In this document: piece after piece, positions 52,550 to 61,093 of the stretch
Layout: each line of letters opens with the position of its first letter
Numbering within the stretch: the first letter of the stretch is position 1
NCBI GenBank assembly: GCA_964625855.1
Contig: CAZVFC010000004.1
Span: 186,001 to 250,000, forward strand
Origin: JAPLUA01 sp964625855
GTDB lineage: Bacteria > Verrucomicrobiota > Verrucomicrobiia > Limisphaerales > UBA8199
DNA: 64,000 bases
Direction of reading: 5' to 3'
Translations under genes and position numbers: made by a program
The notes under the pieces: generated by a model
Told to the model about the DNA's origin: nothing
Databases searched by the model: none
The model's input: the letters and a program-made list of their open reading frames with translations, nothing else

Positions 52550-53050
52550 TCCGTCAGCTTAGCCGCTCCAGGTCCTTTGTCCACGGCCGACCCGTTTGAT
52601 GGAGCGCCCGGGGCGTATGTCGCCAGTGCCACCGACGGTCGCCGGAGCCACTCGCTGCGCCGGACCCGCCCGCTGCCCTGGCATCACCCCAGGGCCGACT
52701 ACGGCGGCGCGACGGTAACTCCCCGGAGGGACTACGGTGTGGTCCCCATGTTGATCCGATCAACATGGGAGCCTCACCGGTATATCGCCGGGGTCCCACC
52801 GTGGTCACACCAGTGCTGCTGGCTGGGAGCCTGTGATTGCTGGTCACCATAGGAAGTTGCAATCCTGCCCTGCCGGCGAATCCGGCAGCTCCCGCTGTCT
52901 CAGAAGTGGACAGAACGCCAATCGGCGCTGGGTTTGGGGCGGTCGCAGACCCGTGGGTTCAGCCAAGTCGCTTCCAGTGGGGCTTCCTGTCTTCCGGTGG
53001 TGCTCAGATACCTGCATTTTGGTTCGGCGCATTTCTGCGTGCTGCGTTTC
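52550..53050. other. Gene-poor region with a dispersed palindrome
   Basis: About 500 bp without a convincing gene. It holds copy 2 of the 46-nt palindrome (52735-52780) and a perfect 7-bp stem around 52870-52888 (CTGCCGG/CCGGCAG) without a T-run. Confidence 0.55.
52735..52780. repeat. 46-nt imperfect palindrome, copy 2 of 2
   Basis: Its reverse complement matches 6721-6766 in both arms; the loop and a few arm positions differ. Pairing of GGTCCCCATGTTGATC with GATCAACATGGGAGCC gives a long stem. Confidence 0.75.
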
Positions 53051-54364
53051 TCACCGCGCCGGCTCTTCCACCGCGGCACACATGGCCCGCACCAGTCCCG
53101 TGCCAAATTCGATCCGGTCCTGCACCGTCGGCGGGCGGGAGAGCTTGGGGCTGGTATCCACCATCAGTTCCATCAGGAACGCGGGGATTTTCCGCTCGTG
53201 GAACAAGGCCTGGTTCACGCTCATGCGCCCTTTCATGCCGGGAGCGGTGGTGCCTGCGGTGTCCACCCGCGGTCCCCGGGGCGAGTAGAAGCTGGTGCCA
53301 TCCACCAGCAGTTTCCAGAACCGGTTAGCTAGCGGCTCTGCTGCCGGCGGTCCCTCGATGAAGTCCGCCGCCTCGGTGTTGTGCAGGGTCAGAAACAGAT
53401 CGAGGCGGTGACCGCCGTCAACCCAATCCAGAATCGCCTGACGCTGCGCGTGGATTTCCGGCATGAGCCGGGCATCCACCGTGTCCCAGTTGCGGTTCAA
53501 GTCATAGCCGTGCTTGTTGAAGCGCACGCCACCACGCCAGACACCGTCCGGATCCGCCAGGGGAAACACCTTGAAGATGTAGCCGTCACGCAACGGAGCG
53601 GCTTCGAGATGGTTCGACAACAGGAAGCGCAGCGCACCTTCGGTCACCCACGAAGTGCCCGACTCCCAGGAATGTTGCCGGGCCATGAGCCAGATCACCT
53701 TCTTAGGCGAGTCAGCGACTTCTGGATTCGTGATGGTCAACAGCAACATCGGCCGGCCTTCCACTGTCTTGCCCACGATGGTCTCCCGGAAATGAGGATG
53801 CTGGCGGATGTCGGCGATCAACCTTTGCAGGTGCTGGTCGGTATAGGGAGGTTGACGCGCAATCCAGACCCGGTTTGCGGTGGGGCTCAGGCGGATGCGA
53901 ATCGTGCACGCCTTTTCGTTCCATTCCGATGTATCGAAGTGATGCCAGGTGCGGTCGTCGTAGCTGTAAACCGGGCGCATGTTCCGCAGCCCGGCGCCCT
54001 GGTGCTGCCGGTAATTGTACTCGCCCGCCAGGTCGGTCAGGTCAATGGTCAGTTCTTTGCCCGCCACGCCGTCCAAGCGGAAATAGAACCAACTCGGCTG
54101 GCGGTTGCGCTTGTCCTGGTCGCTTTCGCCCGCGACCGCGCAACGCAGATGAGTCTCGGTAACCCGCTCGACCTTTCCCACGTTCCCGCCCTCGAAGTCA
54201 CTCGCGACGCCGGCGGCAGGCAGATGCGGAGCGACTCGCCTGTCGTTTGAATCCTGCGCGTGAGTCGTCGTCGTGACCCAGGCGAGCGAAGCCAGCACGG
54301 AGGAAACCAGGAACTGGGGAAGCGCTTTCAGAGGGGCCGGTGAGCTGAATGGTTTTGCCTGCAT
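53051..54364 (-). CDS. Secreted M14 zinc carboxypeptidase
   Basis: 437 residues from ATG 54364, directly followed by a signal peptide (LPQFLVSSVLASLAWVTTTT). The frame further upstream is shadow. The N-terminal beta domain SDFEGGNVGKVERVTETHLR with SWFYFRLDGVAGKEL is like that of cytosolic carboxypeptidases. The catalytic domain has RQHSWESGTSWV (HxxE zinc ligands), YDLNRNWD (Asn-Arg) and LFLTLHNTEAAD (third zinc His), and a Glu near the C-terminus (AFLMELMVDTS). It belongs to the AGBL-like branch of M14. It starts just after the aldolase-like fragment at 54370-54453. Confidence 0.92.
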   Translation of the reverse strand: MQAKPFSSPAPLKALPQFLVSSVLASLAWVTTTTHAQDSNDRRVAPHLPAAGVASDFEGGNVGKVERVTETHLRCAVAGESDQDKRNRQPSWFYFRLDGVAGKELTIDLTDLAGEYNYRQHQGAGLRNMRPVYSYDDRTWHHFDTSEWNEKACTIRIRLSPTANRVWIARQPPYTDQHLQRLIADIRQHPHFRETIVGKTVEGRPMLLLTITNPEVADSPKKVIWLMARQHSWESGTSWVTEGALRFLLSNHLEAAPLRDGYIFKVFPLADPDGVWRGGVRFNKHGYDLNRNWDTVDARLMPEIHAQRQAILDWVDGGHRLDLFLTLHNTEAADFIEGPPAAEPLANRFWKLLVDGTSFYSPRGPRVDTAGTTAPGMKGRMSVNQALFHERKIPAFLMELMVDTSPKLSRPPTVQDRIEFGTGLVRAMCAAVEEPAR

Positions 54365-54369
54365 GGCTG

Positions 54370-54453
54370 TCACCCCTTGGCGCACCTTACGGTTTCTCCG
54401 CAGGCGCTTTTCTGGCGGACGAGTGAAGGACTCATCGTCTTCGTCTTGGTCAT
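54370..54453 (-). pseudogene. 5' fragment of an HpcH/HpaI aldolase gene
   Basis: A 27-codon frame MTKTKTMSPSLVRQKSACGE followed by TVRCAKG and TGA aligns with the start of the aldolase at 63068-63865 (MKTMSPSLVRQKLDRGETVW). 26 nt are identical between 54411-54436 and 63832-63857. No more of the aldolase follows. The stop sits 5 nt before the carboxypeptidase start, so the fragment could be acting as a leader. Confidence 0.6.
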
Positions 54454-54522
54454 CGAAATCATCTGCTCCGGCAGGTCTGAGATTCTCGTGGTGTGAAAGG
54501 TCCCGTGTTTTCCAGGCCTTGG

Positions 54523-56154
54523 TTAATGTCGCACTTCGAGCATGAGATCGGTCCACGTCGCTTGCGGCACGCCGGCCGCCAGCGCTACCTTGATCTGGTT
54601 GGTGAGCTGGCGCACGACTCGGGGCGAGACTGAATACTCAACCCAAGTCTGGTTGGTGCCAAGGAGGTTGAGAGGTTGATCATTGCAGAAAACCTGAATG
54701 AGCGCCGGATTCACCGCTGCCTTGAATCGCAACCGCAACTTCAGACTCACCGGCCCGGCCTGCGAAAGGTCTTCCCCGACATTGAGCCGCGCCGTGGCGC
54801 TCTTTCCGGGAGCCACCGTCCTGGCATTGCTCGGGTTGAGCGTCTCGACCTTCTGGTACGACGCATAGGGCAGGTTGCCGCCGGCAGCGTTCACCACACC
54901 GCGAACCGAACCGAAGTAATCTTTGTCCAGCCCAGCCAGCACCTGCGGCGTGCCTAATTGGCGCCACAGGGGACTGCCTGGTTCCGGCCCATTGAACAAG
55001 TAAACACCATCCGCGCCGAAGCCCCAAACATTGGCAGCCCGCCCTCGATAAGCCAGATCCGTCCTCCGCATCGCCTTGGCGGTTGCGTCGCTGACGCGCG
55101 ACTCATCCAGCGAAGGATAGATTCTCACCCCATGCCGGCGAGCCAGCGCCACACTGTAATCCCAATCGTTGAGCTTGAAGTAGCCCGACGGCATCCAGAG
55201 ATCGAGCAGGTCGTTGGCCAGCCAATAGTCGAGGTCCAAACCCATCGCGCGGCAATACTCGGCCGAATCCGGGCAATGCACCGCAATAAGGATTGGCCGG
55301 CCGCGCGCCTGCCCAACCTCATCGGCCATGAGGCGAATGCGGCGCAACAGGTCCGTCATGACCGCACGCTCCTCATCAGTGGCGGGCTCGCCCCGGGAAG
55401 TGGATTTGAAATAGACCGGATGGCGAAAGAAATCGAGTTCCACTCCGTCCACGTCGTAATTGCGGCAGACCTCCTCGAAGTAGCGGAACGCCAATTCCCG
55501 AATCTCCGGCCGCCCATAGTCAACCGCGGTCCAGGCGCCGTGTTTGGGCCGCTTCCGCGCGGTACCCAGCAGGTATTCGGGATGGGTCATCTTGAGCGTG
55601 TTGGTGCGCAGGATGATGGGGCCGTATTCCGCTGTGCTGCCATCGTGAGTATCGTTCATGCGCATGGACCAAAACAGCTCCATCCCATGCTCCTTGGTGA
55701 AATCCCCCATCACCCGCAACGGATCAATCCCCGCCTTAAGCAGCGCCGGCATCTGGTTGACCGCATAGCGGCCTTCGAGGCTGGTGAAGACCTGGCCGAC
55801 TTTCGTGAAGTGTGTGAACAACCCGAAACCGGAGCTTCGCGTGCAATAGAAGAGGCTGTCCACCTGGGTCCCGGCCAGCGCCGAGGTGCCCCGGTCCAGC
55901 AACTCTTTGGCGCTGGGCGACCTCATCCCGACCGAGGGCTCGCCTCCGTCATTGTTGAGGATGATGCGACGTGGCCGGGCGGCCGCCTTTTGGCGCAGGG
56001 CCTTCATCGCCGGTGAGGCCCTGAGGCCATTGGGACCGGCCGAGGGCGGCGGAGGTGCGGCAGTCGTGCCACTCACAGTTACAAGGAGAGCCAAAATCAG
56101 CGAGGTATGGCACAAGGTAGCGCAATGTTCTCTGGCAAGGCTATTTGATGTCAT
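54523..56154 (-). CDS. Secreted GHL10-like TIM-barrel protein, paralogue 2
   Basis: 543 residues with a signal peptide (TSLILALLVTVSGTTAAPPP). Closely related to the protein at 48608-50218 along its whole length (shared: QVDSLFYCTRSSGFGLFTHF, MRMNDTHDGSTAEYGPIILR, DVDGVELDFFRHPVYFKSTS, ADGVYLFNGPEPGSPLWRQL, TDLMLEVRH). The pair arose by duplication and now flanks three other genes. It lies 45 bp downstream of the PIG-L gene and may be the last member of that operon. Confidence 0.82.
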   Translation of the reverse strand: MTSNSLAREHCATLCHTSLILALLVTVSGTTAAPPPPSAGPNGLRASPAMKALRQKAAARPRRIILNNDGGEPSVGMRSPSAKELLDRGTSALAGTQVDSLFYCTRSSGFGLFTHFTKVGQVFTSLEGRYAVNQMPALLKAGIDPLRVMGDFTKEHGMELFWSMRMNDTHDGSTAEYGPIILRTNTLKMTHPEYLLGTARKRPKHGAWTAVDYGRPEIRELAFRYFEEVCRNYDVDGVELDFFRHPVYFKSTSRGEPATDEERAVMTDLLRRIRLMADEVGQARGRPILIAVHCPDSAEYCRAMGLDLDYWLANDLLDLWMPSGYFKLNDWDYSVALARRHGVRIYPSLDESRVSDATAKAMRRTDLAYRGRAANVWGFGADGVYLFNGPEPGSPLWRQLGTPQVLAGLDKDYFGSVRGVVNAAGGNLPYASYQKVETLNPSNARTVAPGKSATARLNVGEDLSQAGPVSLKLRLRFKAAVNPALIQVFCNDQPLNLLGTNQTWVEYSVSPRVVRQLTNQIKVALAAGVPQATWTDLMLEVRH

Positions 56155-56199
56155 AGGATGATCTGGAAGGATACGATGGGTTCGCCAGGCTTGTTTCCA

Positions 56200-57300
56200 T
56201 CAGGGAACGGTTATGCGAAAACTCTTCCGGAGGATGGAAGTCCGGTCCGAAGATCTGGCATGTTCCAAATCAATGGGTGAGACCGGCAGGTAATAATGCG
56301 CGCTGGAATGCAACGTGATGAATCCTTCCGCATAGGGAACGCGCACCCGACTTCCGAACGCGGCATCCGAGCTGTCAATGCGTTTGCGGGCGTAGGCCCC
56401 GGCATAGCCCTGGGAAGCCAAGGCATCCAGACAGGCGACCTTCTTGGCGGCCACATCGGTGATGTCCACGAAGACGTCGTTGTAGAACCCACCCTGCGAA
56501 CTCCACAGGTCCCCGCGCACGGCAGCCGCGCCGATCCCAAAGAAGAAGACCTGGGCCACCCGGTGCGACGGGCGCTTCTCGCCGGGATCCTCGCCCGCGG
56601 CCAGTTCCAGCGCGTGAATCACCATCTTCCCCGTAATGGCGTGGTCGCCGAGGCCCGAGTTTTCGTGTGGGAAATGCGTGATGAGGACGTCGGGCCGCAG
56701 TTGGCGGATGAGTCGGGCGAGTTGACGGATCATCGGCTCGTTGACCAGCAAGACCGCGTCATCGGCCCCCAGGAAATGAATATCCTCGGCGCGCACCCCC
56801 AAAAGCGAGCAGGCCTTAATGACTTCCTGCTCCTTAGCTTGCGTGCGCTCGGCCATGATTTCTTTCAACCTTTCAGCTTCGGAAGTCTCCTTGCGCCCCT
56901 TCAGTTCGTTGGTCACGGCGGTGGCGTGAACGCGGACGCCAGTGGTCATAACCGCGCAGCCGACCCAGTCGCCGCGCTCGATATGATGCGCCATCGTGCC
57001 GCCGGATTGGTCGAACACATCGGCGGGATGCGCGCCGACGACCAGCAGGCGCAACGGGCTGGGGCGGGCCGCCGCTGCCTTGATGATGTTGATGGCATCC
57101 AACCGGGGGTCATTCTCCGGAGCTTGAGCATTCCGCGAGGTGGTCTCCTGCACCGTCCTTGCGTTCCCCGGGGCGACCGCCGCGGGGCGTTCCCGGGCGG
57201 GGGGTGTGATGCCTGGCTCGGTTTGCGGGTTCTGCGCGCGCGCGACCAGAATGCACGCGCAACTGAGGAACATGTAGCGGATGAGTATGGAGCTTTTCAT
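56200..57300 (-). CDS. Exported PIG-L-family deacetylase
   Basis: 366 residues from ATG 57300, followed by an export signal (IRYMFLSCACILVARAQNPQ). The zinc motif AHPADVFDQSGGTMAHHIER (usual A-H-P-D-D; here A-H-P-A-D, so one Asp is replaced by Ala) and HFPHENSGLGDHAITG (HxxH-type) are present. Family members remove N-acetyl or other acyl groups from sugars. The start overlaps the stop of the esterase gene by 4 nt (ATGA), so translation is coupled. Confidence 0.85.
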   Translation of the reverse strand: MKSSILIRYMFLSCACILVARAQNPQTEPGITPPARERPAAVAPGNARTVQETTSRNAQAPENDPRLDAINIIKAAAARPSPLRLLVVGAHPADVFDQSGGTMAHHIERGDWVGCAVMTTGVRVHATAVTNELKGRKETSEAERLKEIMAERTQAKEQEVIKACSLLGVRAEDIHFLGADDAVLLVNEPMIRQLARLIRQLRPDVLITHFPHENSGLGDHAITGKMVIHALELAAGEDPGEKRPSHRVAQVFFFGIGAAAVRGDLWSSQGGFYNDVFVDITDVAAKKVACLDALASQGYAGAYARKRIDSSDAAFGSRVRVPYAEGFITLHSSAHYYLPVSPIDLEHARSSDRTSILRKSFRITVP

Positions 57301-58295
57301 TGTATGTTTGATTGTGTGTTTCGTTTCGCGCCTGGGTTCAGTAGCCCAAGCGGCGAGAGAAAGGACTCGGTTTGGCGCAGGGCTTCTTGGTACGGGTCGG
57401 GCTGGCGGATCAAGTAACCATGCCCGCCACCCGGACCCAGGACCAACTCGCAATGATTGCTATTTGCGAGCATCGCCTCACGGAAAGCCTGCGCGCTCCG
57501 CAAAGGAGTGACGGTATCGGCTGTGCCTTGGAAGACCACCGTGGGCGGCAGGCCGGGCCGGACATGATGAAGCGGGGAAAGCTCCCGCCAACGCTTGCCG
57601 ATTTTCGCGCTGCCATAGCCTTCCGGAGAGGTGTCAATAACAGGATAATACAGCACCAAGGCATTCGGCCTGGAGGAACCCCCGTTCGCCTCTCCCGCCT
57701 CGTCAAACGCGTCAAATAGTGCCGTGCCAACCGCGATGTGCCCTCCTGCCGAACAGCCGCTGGCGATGATCTTCTCCGGGTCTATCCCTAATTCTGCCGC
57801 GTGGCTGCGCACATACCGCACCGCCGACCTGCCGTCCTTCACGCAATCGAAAACCGTGACGCCAGACGCAGATTTGAGCAGCCGGTACTCAATGCTGATG
57901 CCGACCAGGCCCAGCCCGGCGAAGTGCGCCGCGAACGGATACTGCCGGCGCGGGCCGCCACCGCCCCACCCGCCGCCATGGATCGTCAGGAAGCAAGGCC
58001 GCCGGTCAGTGCGCTCGAATCCTTTCGGCTCGAATACATGCAAACGCAACTCCCGGCCTCCGACTTTCTTATAAACGATCAGGCGCGATGGTTCCAGCGT
58101 CGCGGCCATCTGGTCAAGGTGGTCGCGCACGGCTGGCTTTGCGGACTGGGCCGCGGCCAGCAGCGGCGTCAAAACCAGGAGCACCGCCGTCAGCCCAAGC
58201 CTGACATCCTGGGCATGACACGCGTGCTTTGCCACTCGGGCATAACATCCTGAAAGGCTGCTGCTTCCTGACGATTGATTTGGTCTAGCTCTCAT
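57297..58295 (-). CDS. Exported alpha/beta-hydrolase esterase (BD-FAE/acetyl-esterase type)
   Basis: 332 residues, with a hydrophobic export signal (LGLTAVLLVLTPLLAAAQSA) after an N-terminal extension. Oxyanion motif FLTIHGGGWGGGG, nucleophile elbow SGCSAGGHIAVG, likely acid DT in FQGTADTVTPLRSAQ and catalytic His in GGGHGYLIRQ. The start codon lies inside the stop region of the symporter gene (11-nt overlap). Likely removes ester groups from a glycan or sugar. Confidence 0.88.
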   Translation of the reverse strand: MRARPNQSSGSSSLSGCYARVAKHACHAQDVRLGLTAVLLVLTPLLAAAQSAKPAVRDHLDQMAATLEPSRLIVYKKVGGRELRLHVFEPKGFERTDRRPCFLTIHGGGWGGGGPRRQYPFAAHFAGLGLVGISIEYRLLKSASGVTVFDCVKDGRSAVRYVRSHAAELGIDPEKIIASGCSAGGHIAVGTALFDAFDEAGEANGGSSRPNALVLYYPVIDTSPEGYGSAKIGKRWRELSPLHHVRPGLPPTVVFQGTADTVTPLRSAQAFREAMLANSNHCELVLGPGGGHGYLIRQPDPYQEALRQTESFLSPLGLLNPGAKRNTQSNIQ

Positions 58296-59832
58296 GTTTT
58301 CCAGACAAAGTCCTCCAGGTCAGGCCCGCAAGATTCTCCGGTTTACGCGCATCCAGCCGGCTGCCGACCAGCACAACCGCCGCCGCCGCGGCCATACCGG
58401 GAATCCCCACCCACGCGAAGCTGATGCGTTCGGCGGGTGGCGTGCCGTAGTAGAAAAACCACGGCAGCGTCGCGTTCATTGCGATACCAACAATCAAGGC
58501 CACGAAAGCCGCGCGCGCAGTGGCCCACCGGGTGAGAATCCCGGTTAGGAACACCACCAGCAACACGCCCCAGAGCGAACTGGCCACCTTGTCCACCTCC
58601 AGCACGGTGGTCTCGGTTTGCTTGCCCGCATAGACCAGCGCCGCGGCCAGGGAGAGTGTTATCGCGCCGCCGGCGACGGTGCACCATTTGCCCAGGCGGA
58701 GCACCCGCTCATGCTGCAACGGTTGGCGACTGAACCGCTGCACCAGATCAATCGTTGTCACCGTCGAAAGCGATCCTACCGTGGAACTGATTGTGGACAT
58801 CAGGGCCGCAAGCAAGGCCGCCACGATCAAGCCGGGGATGGGCGGAGGCAGATGCTGGTTGATGAAATAACCGAGCACCTGATCGGCCTCAAGCTGGGGC
58901 GGGGTGTCCGCCACCCGGTGATAATAGTAGAACAACAACAAGCCGACGAAGTAGAACGTCAGCGAGATCGGCAGCGTCCCCGCAGTCTTGACCAGGATGG
59001 CGCGTTTGGCGTTGGCATAGCTGCTGGTGGAGAGGATGCGCTGCACCACCAACTGGTCGGTGCCGTAGTTGTTCAGTGGTCCGAGCAGCGACATTGTGAG
59101 CCAGACCCAGAAGGAGAATCGCACGTGCGGATCGAACGAGAAGAACTCCGGCTCCGCAACGCGCCCAAAGGTCTTGCCCTGCGCCGACGCATAGTGCCAG
59201 ACAGCCCCGATATCGAAGCCTGCCAACGCCAGCAACTTCACGAGGACGCACGCCAATCCCAGCAGGATAATCACCGCCTGGAGGAAATCCGTGAGCATGA
59301 TCGCGCGCATGCCGCCGATGTAGCAATAATAGATCGTGAACACGCCGACGATCAAAATGGTCGCCCTCGCGTCCCAGCCGACCAGCGACTCAAACACCTT
59401 GGCCGCCGCGTAGAACACGGTTGCCCCCGAGAGCAGGCGCGCTCCAAGAAACAGCACGGCCCCCAGCGCGCGGACGCGCACATCGAAACGCCGCTCCAGG
59501 TATTCGTAAGCGGTGAACGACTTGGTGTCGTAAAAGAACCGGAGGAAGAGCCACATGGCCAGCGGCGTGAACAGGAAATAGCCGACCGAGTAAAGGCTGA
59601 AAAGCATGCCGTTCTTGTAAGCCTCCCCGGGCATCGCCACAAAACTCACCGTGCTGAAAAGCGTCGCCCAGAGACTGACGCTGACGATGATCCAGTGCGT
59701 CCGCCGGCCATCGAGGAAATACTCCGCCGCATTGGTTTGCTGTGTTCGGGCACGCCAGGCGATGAGGAACGTCACGGCGAAGTAGGCCGCCACCGCAGCC
59801 CAATCGCTCCATTTGAGGTTCATCTCGCTCAT
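58285..59832 (-). CDS. Sodium:solute symporter (SSS family)
   Basis: 515 residues with about 13 membrane helices. SSS-type landmarks: AAEYFLDGRRTHWIIVSVSL, WATLFSTVSFVAMPGEAYKN, LNNYGTDQLVVQRILSTSSY, AALLAALMSTISSTVGSLST. It probably imports a sugar, sugar acid or other solute with sodium for the enzymes encoded around it. 37 bp downstream of the sialidase-like gene. Confidence 0.93.
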   Translation of the reverse strand: MSEMNLKWSDWAAVAAYFAVTFLIAWRARTQQTNAAEYFLDGRRTHWIIVSVSLWATLFSTVSFVAMPGEAYKNGMLFSLYSVGYFLFTPLAMWLFLRFFYDTKSFTAYEYLERRFDVRVRALGAVLFLGARLLSGATVFYAAAKVFESLVGWDARATILIVGVFTIYYCYIGGMRAIMLTDFLQAVIILLGLACVLVKLLALAGFDIGAVWHYASAQGKTFGRVAEPEFFSFDPHVRFSFWVWLTMSLLGPLNNYGTDQLVVQRILSTSSYANAKRAILVKTAGTLPISLTFYFVGLLLFYYYHRVADTPPQLEADQVLGYFINQHLPPPIPGLIVAALLAALMSTISSTVGSLSTVTTIDLVQRFSRQPLQHERVLRLGKWCTVAGGAITLSLAAALVYAGKQTETTVLEVDKVASSLWGVLLVVFLTGILTRWATARAAFVALIVGIAMNATLPWFFYYGTPPAERISFAWVGIPGMAAAAAVVLVGSRLDARKPENLAGLTWRTLSGKHES

Positions 59833-59869
59833 AAGGCGTCAGGGTGATATCCGGGCACGCGAACGCCCG

Positions 59870-61075
59870 CTACCGCGCCTCGCTCCAATCGAACTCCAAT
59901 CGCACGATATCCGGCTGGCCGCTGCCAACGCGTTTGTAGGTGATAACGTTGAAAAGCGTTGAGCCGTCACGCTCCTGCCAATACGGGACGGCGTAGTAGC
60001 CGTCAGTGACATTCTTGCCTTCGGCGTTGTCCAGGATGACGTGTCGGGTGATGGCGAGGCTGTCGGGGTCGAAGCGGAACAGGCTCAGTTTCATGGGCCC
60101 GCCCTTGGAGTCGCGTTGGCTCTCCGGTTGGGGGTTGGAAGTGGCCGTGTAATTGCGTCCCAAGAGATACAGGCGGCCCTCTCGCATGAATAATCGCGGG
60201 CGGCCAATGTGGGAGCGGATCTCAGGATAGTCACGGGTCAGATTGATCTGACGCTTGAGGTTGAAGTCGCCGTCAGTGAGGTGCAGCCACTGGTGATCGT
60301 CGTAACCCCGCGTGGTGACGATGAATCCTTCTCCGTGACGCACAAAGGAGCTTTCGTTGATCGGGAGGTTGCCGAACTCCCGCGTAAGGTTCTTCACGTG
60401 GTGCCAGGTCTTGCCATTGTCCTTCGTGCGAATGACGCTAACCGGGCCGGCCACCGGTCGCCCTGGGTAAACCGACTGCCCACCGGTCAGGTTCGTGAAG
60501 GTCATGGCCAGCATCCAGGTGTCGCCGCCCTCCGTAATTGCTTCAAAGGCGTAGCCGTACTCAATTCCGTCAATCACCCCGAGCTTGCCCACCTCCCTGA
60601 TCGTCCGTCCACCATCCGCAGAGCGGAACTCGAGCAAACCCCGGCGCGCGGTTTGACCTTTGCGGGAAGCGCCGCGCGACTGGATGTCGAGGTAGCAGGC
60701 AACATCGCCGTTGGCGAACCTCACGAACTCGCCGTTCTGCAGGATGAGGTTTGGCTGGCGCAGAGTGAGCTTGCCAGGAGCGACGCGTTGTGTGACTGGA
60801 TTGAAGCGCAGCAACTCGAAAGCGGCCTCACGATCTTGCGCATGGGAGTCACCCCGCTTGTAACCCACCAGCAGTTCGGTCTCGTCGAGGCGCAGCAGCA
60901 CCGGAAAAGCCACGTACTTCCGCTCAGCGAGTTCGGCGGAGGCGACCAACACCTGCGTGCGCTTGGTGACCGGCACGGTTTGCGGGACGGCCGCCGCAGA
61001 ATTGGTGACGGTGGGGCCGACCAGCATGGAGCCCAGGCTGAGTGACAAAAACCAGATGCGCGGGAGACAGCTCAT
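59870..61075 (-). CDS. Secreted sialidase-superfamily (BNR) protein
   Basis: 401 residues with a signal peptide (FLSLSLGSMLVGPTVTNSAA). Asp-box-type repeats are visible (FRSADGGRTIREV, RTKDNGKTWHHV) in a six-bladed-like propeller, with FVRFANGDVACYLDI and SFVRHGEGFIVTTRG. Could be an exo-sialidase or another glycosidase of this fold; the arginine triad is not obvious. 18 bp downstream of the FAD oxidoreductase gene. Confidence 0.78.
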   Translation of the reverse strand: MSCLPRIWFLSLSLGSMLVGPTVTNSAAAVPQTVPVTKRTQVLVASAELAERKYVAFPVLLRLDETELLVGYKRGDSHAQDREAAFELLRFNPVTQRVAPGKLTLRQPNLILQNGEFVRFANGDVACYLDIQSRGASRKGQTARRGLLEFRSADGGRTIREVGKLGVIDGIEYGYAFEAITEGGDTWMLAMTFTNLTGGQSVYPGRPVAGPVSVIRTKDNGKTWHHVKNLTREFGNLPINESSFVRHGEGFIVTTRGYDDHQWLHLTDGDFNLKRQINLTRDYPEIRSHIGRPRLFMREGRLYLLGRNYTATSNPQPESQRDSKGGPMKLSLFRFDPDSLAITRHVILDNAEGKNVTDGYYAVPYWQERDGSTLFNVITYKRVGSGQPDIVRLEFDWSEAR

Positions 61076-61093
61076 GGTGCGCTTCTCGCAGCT

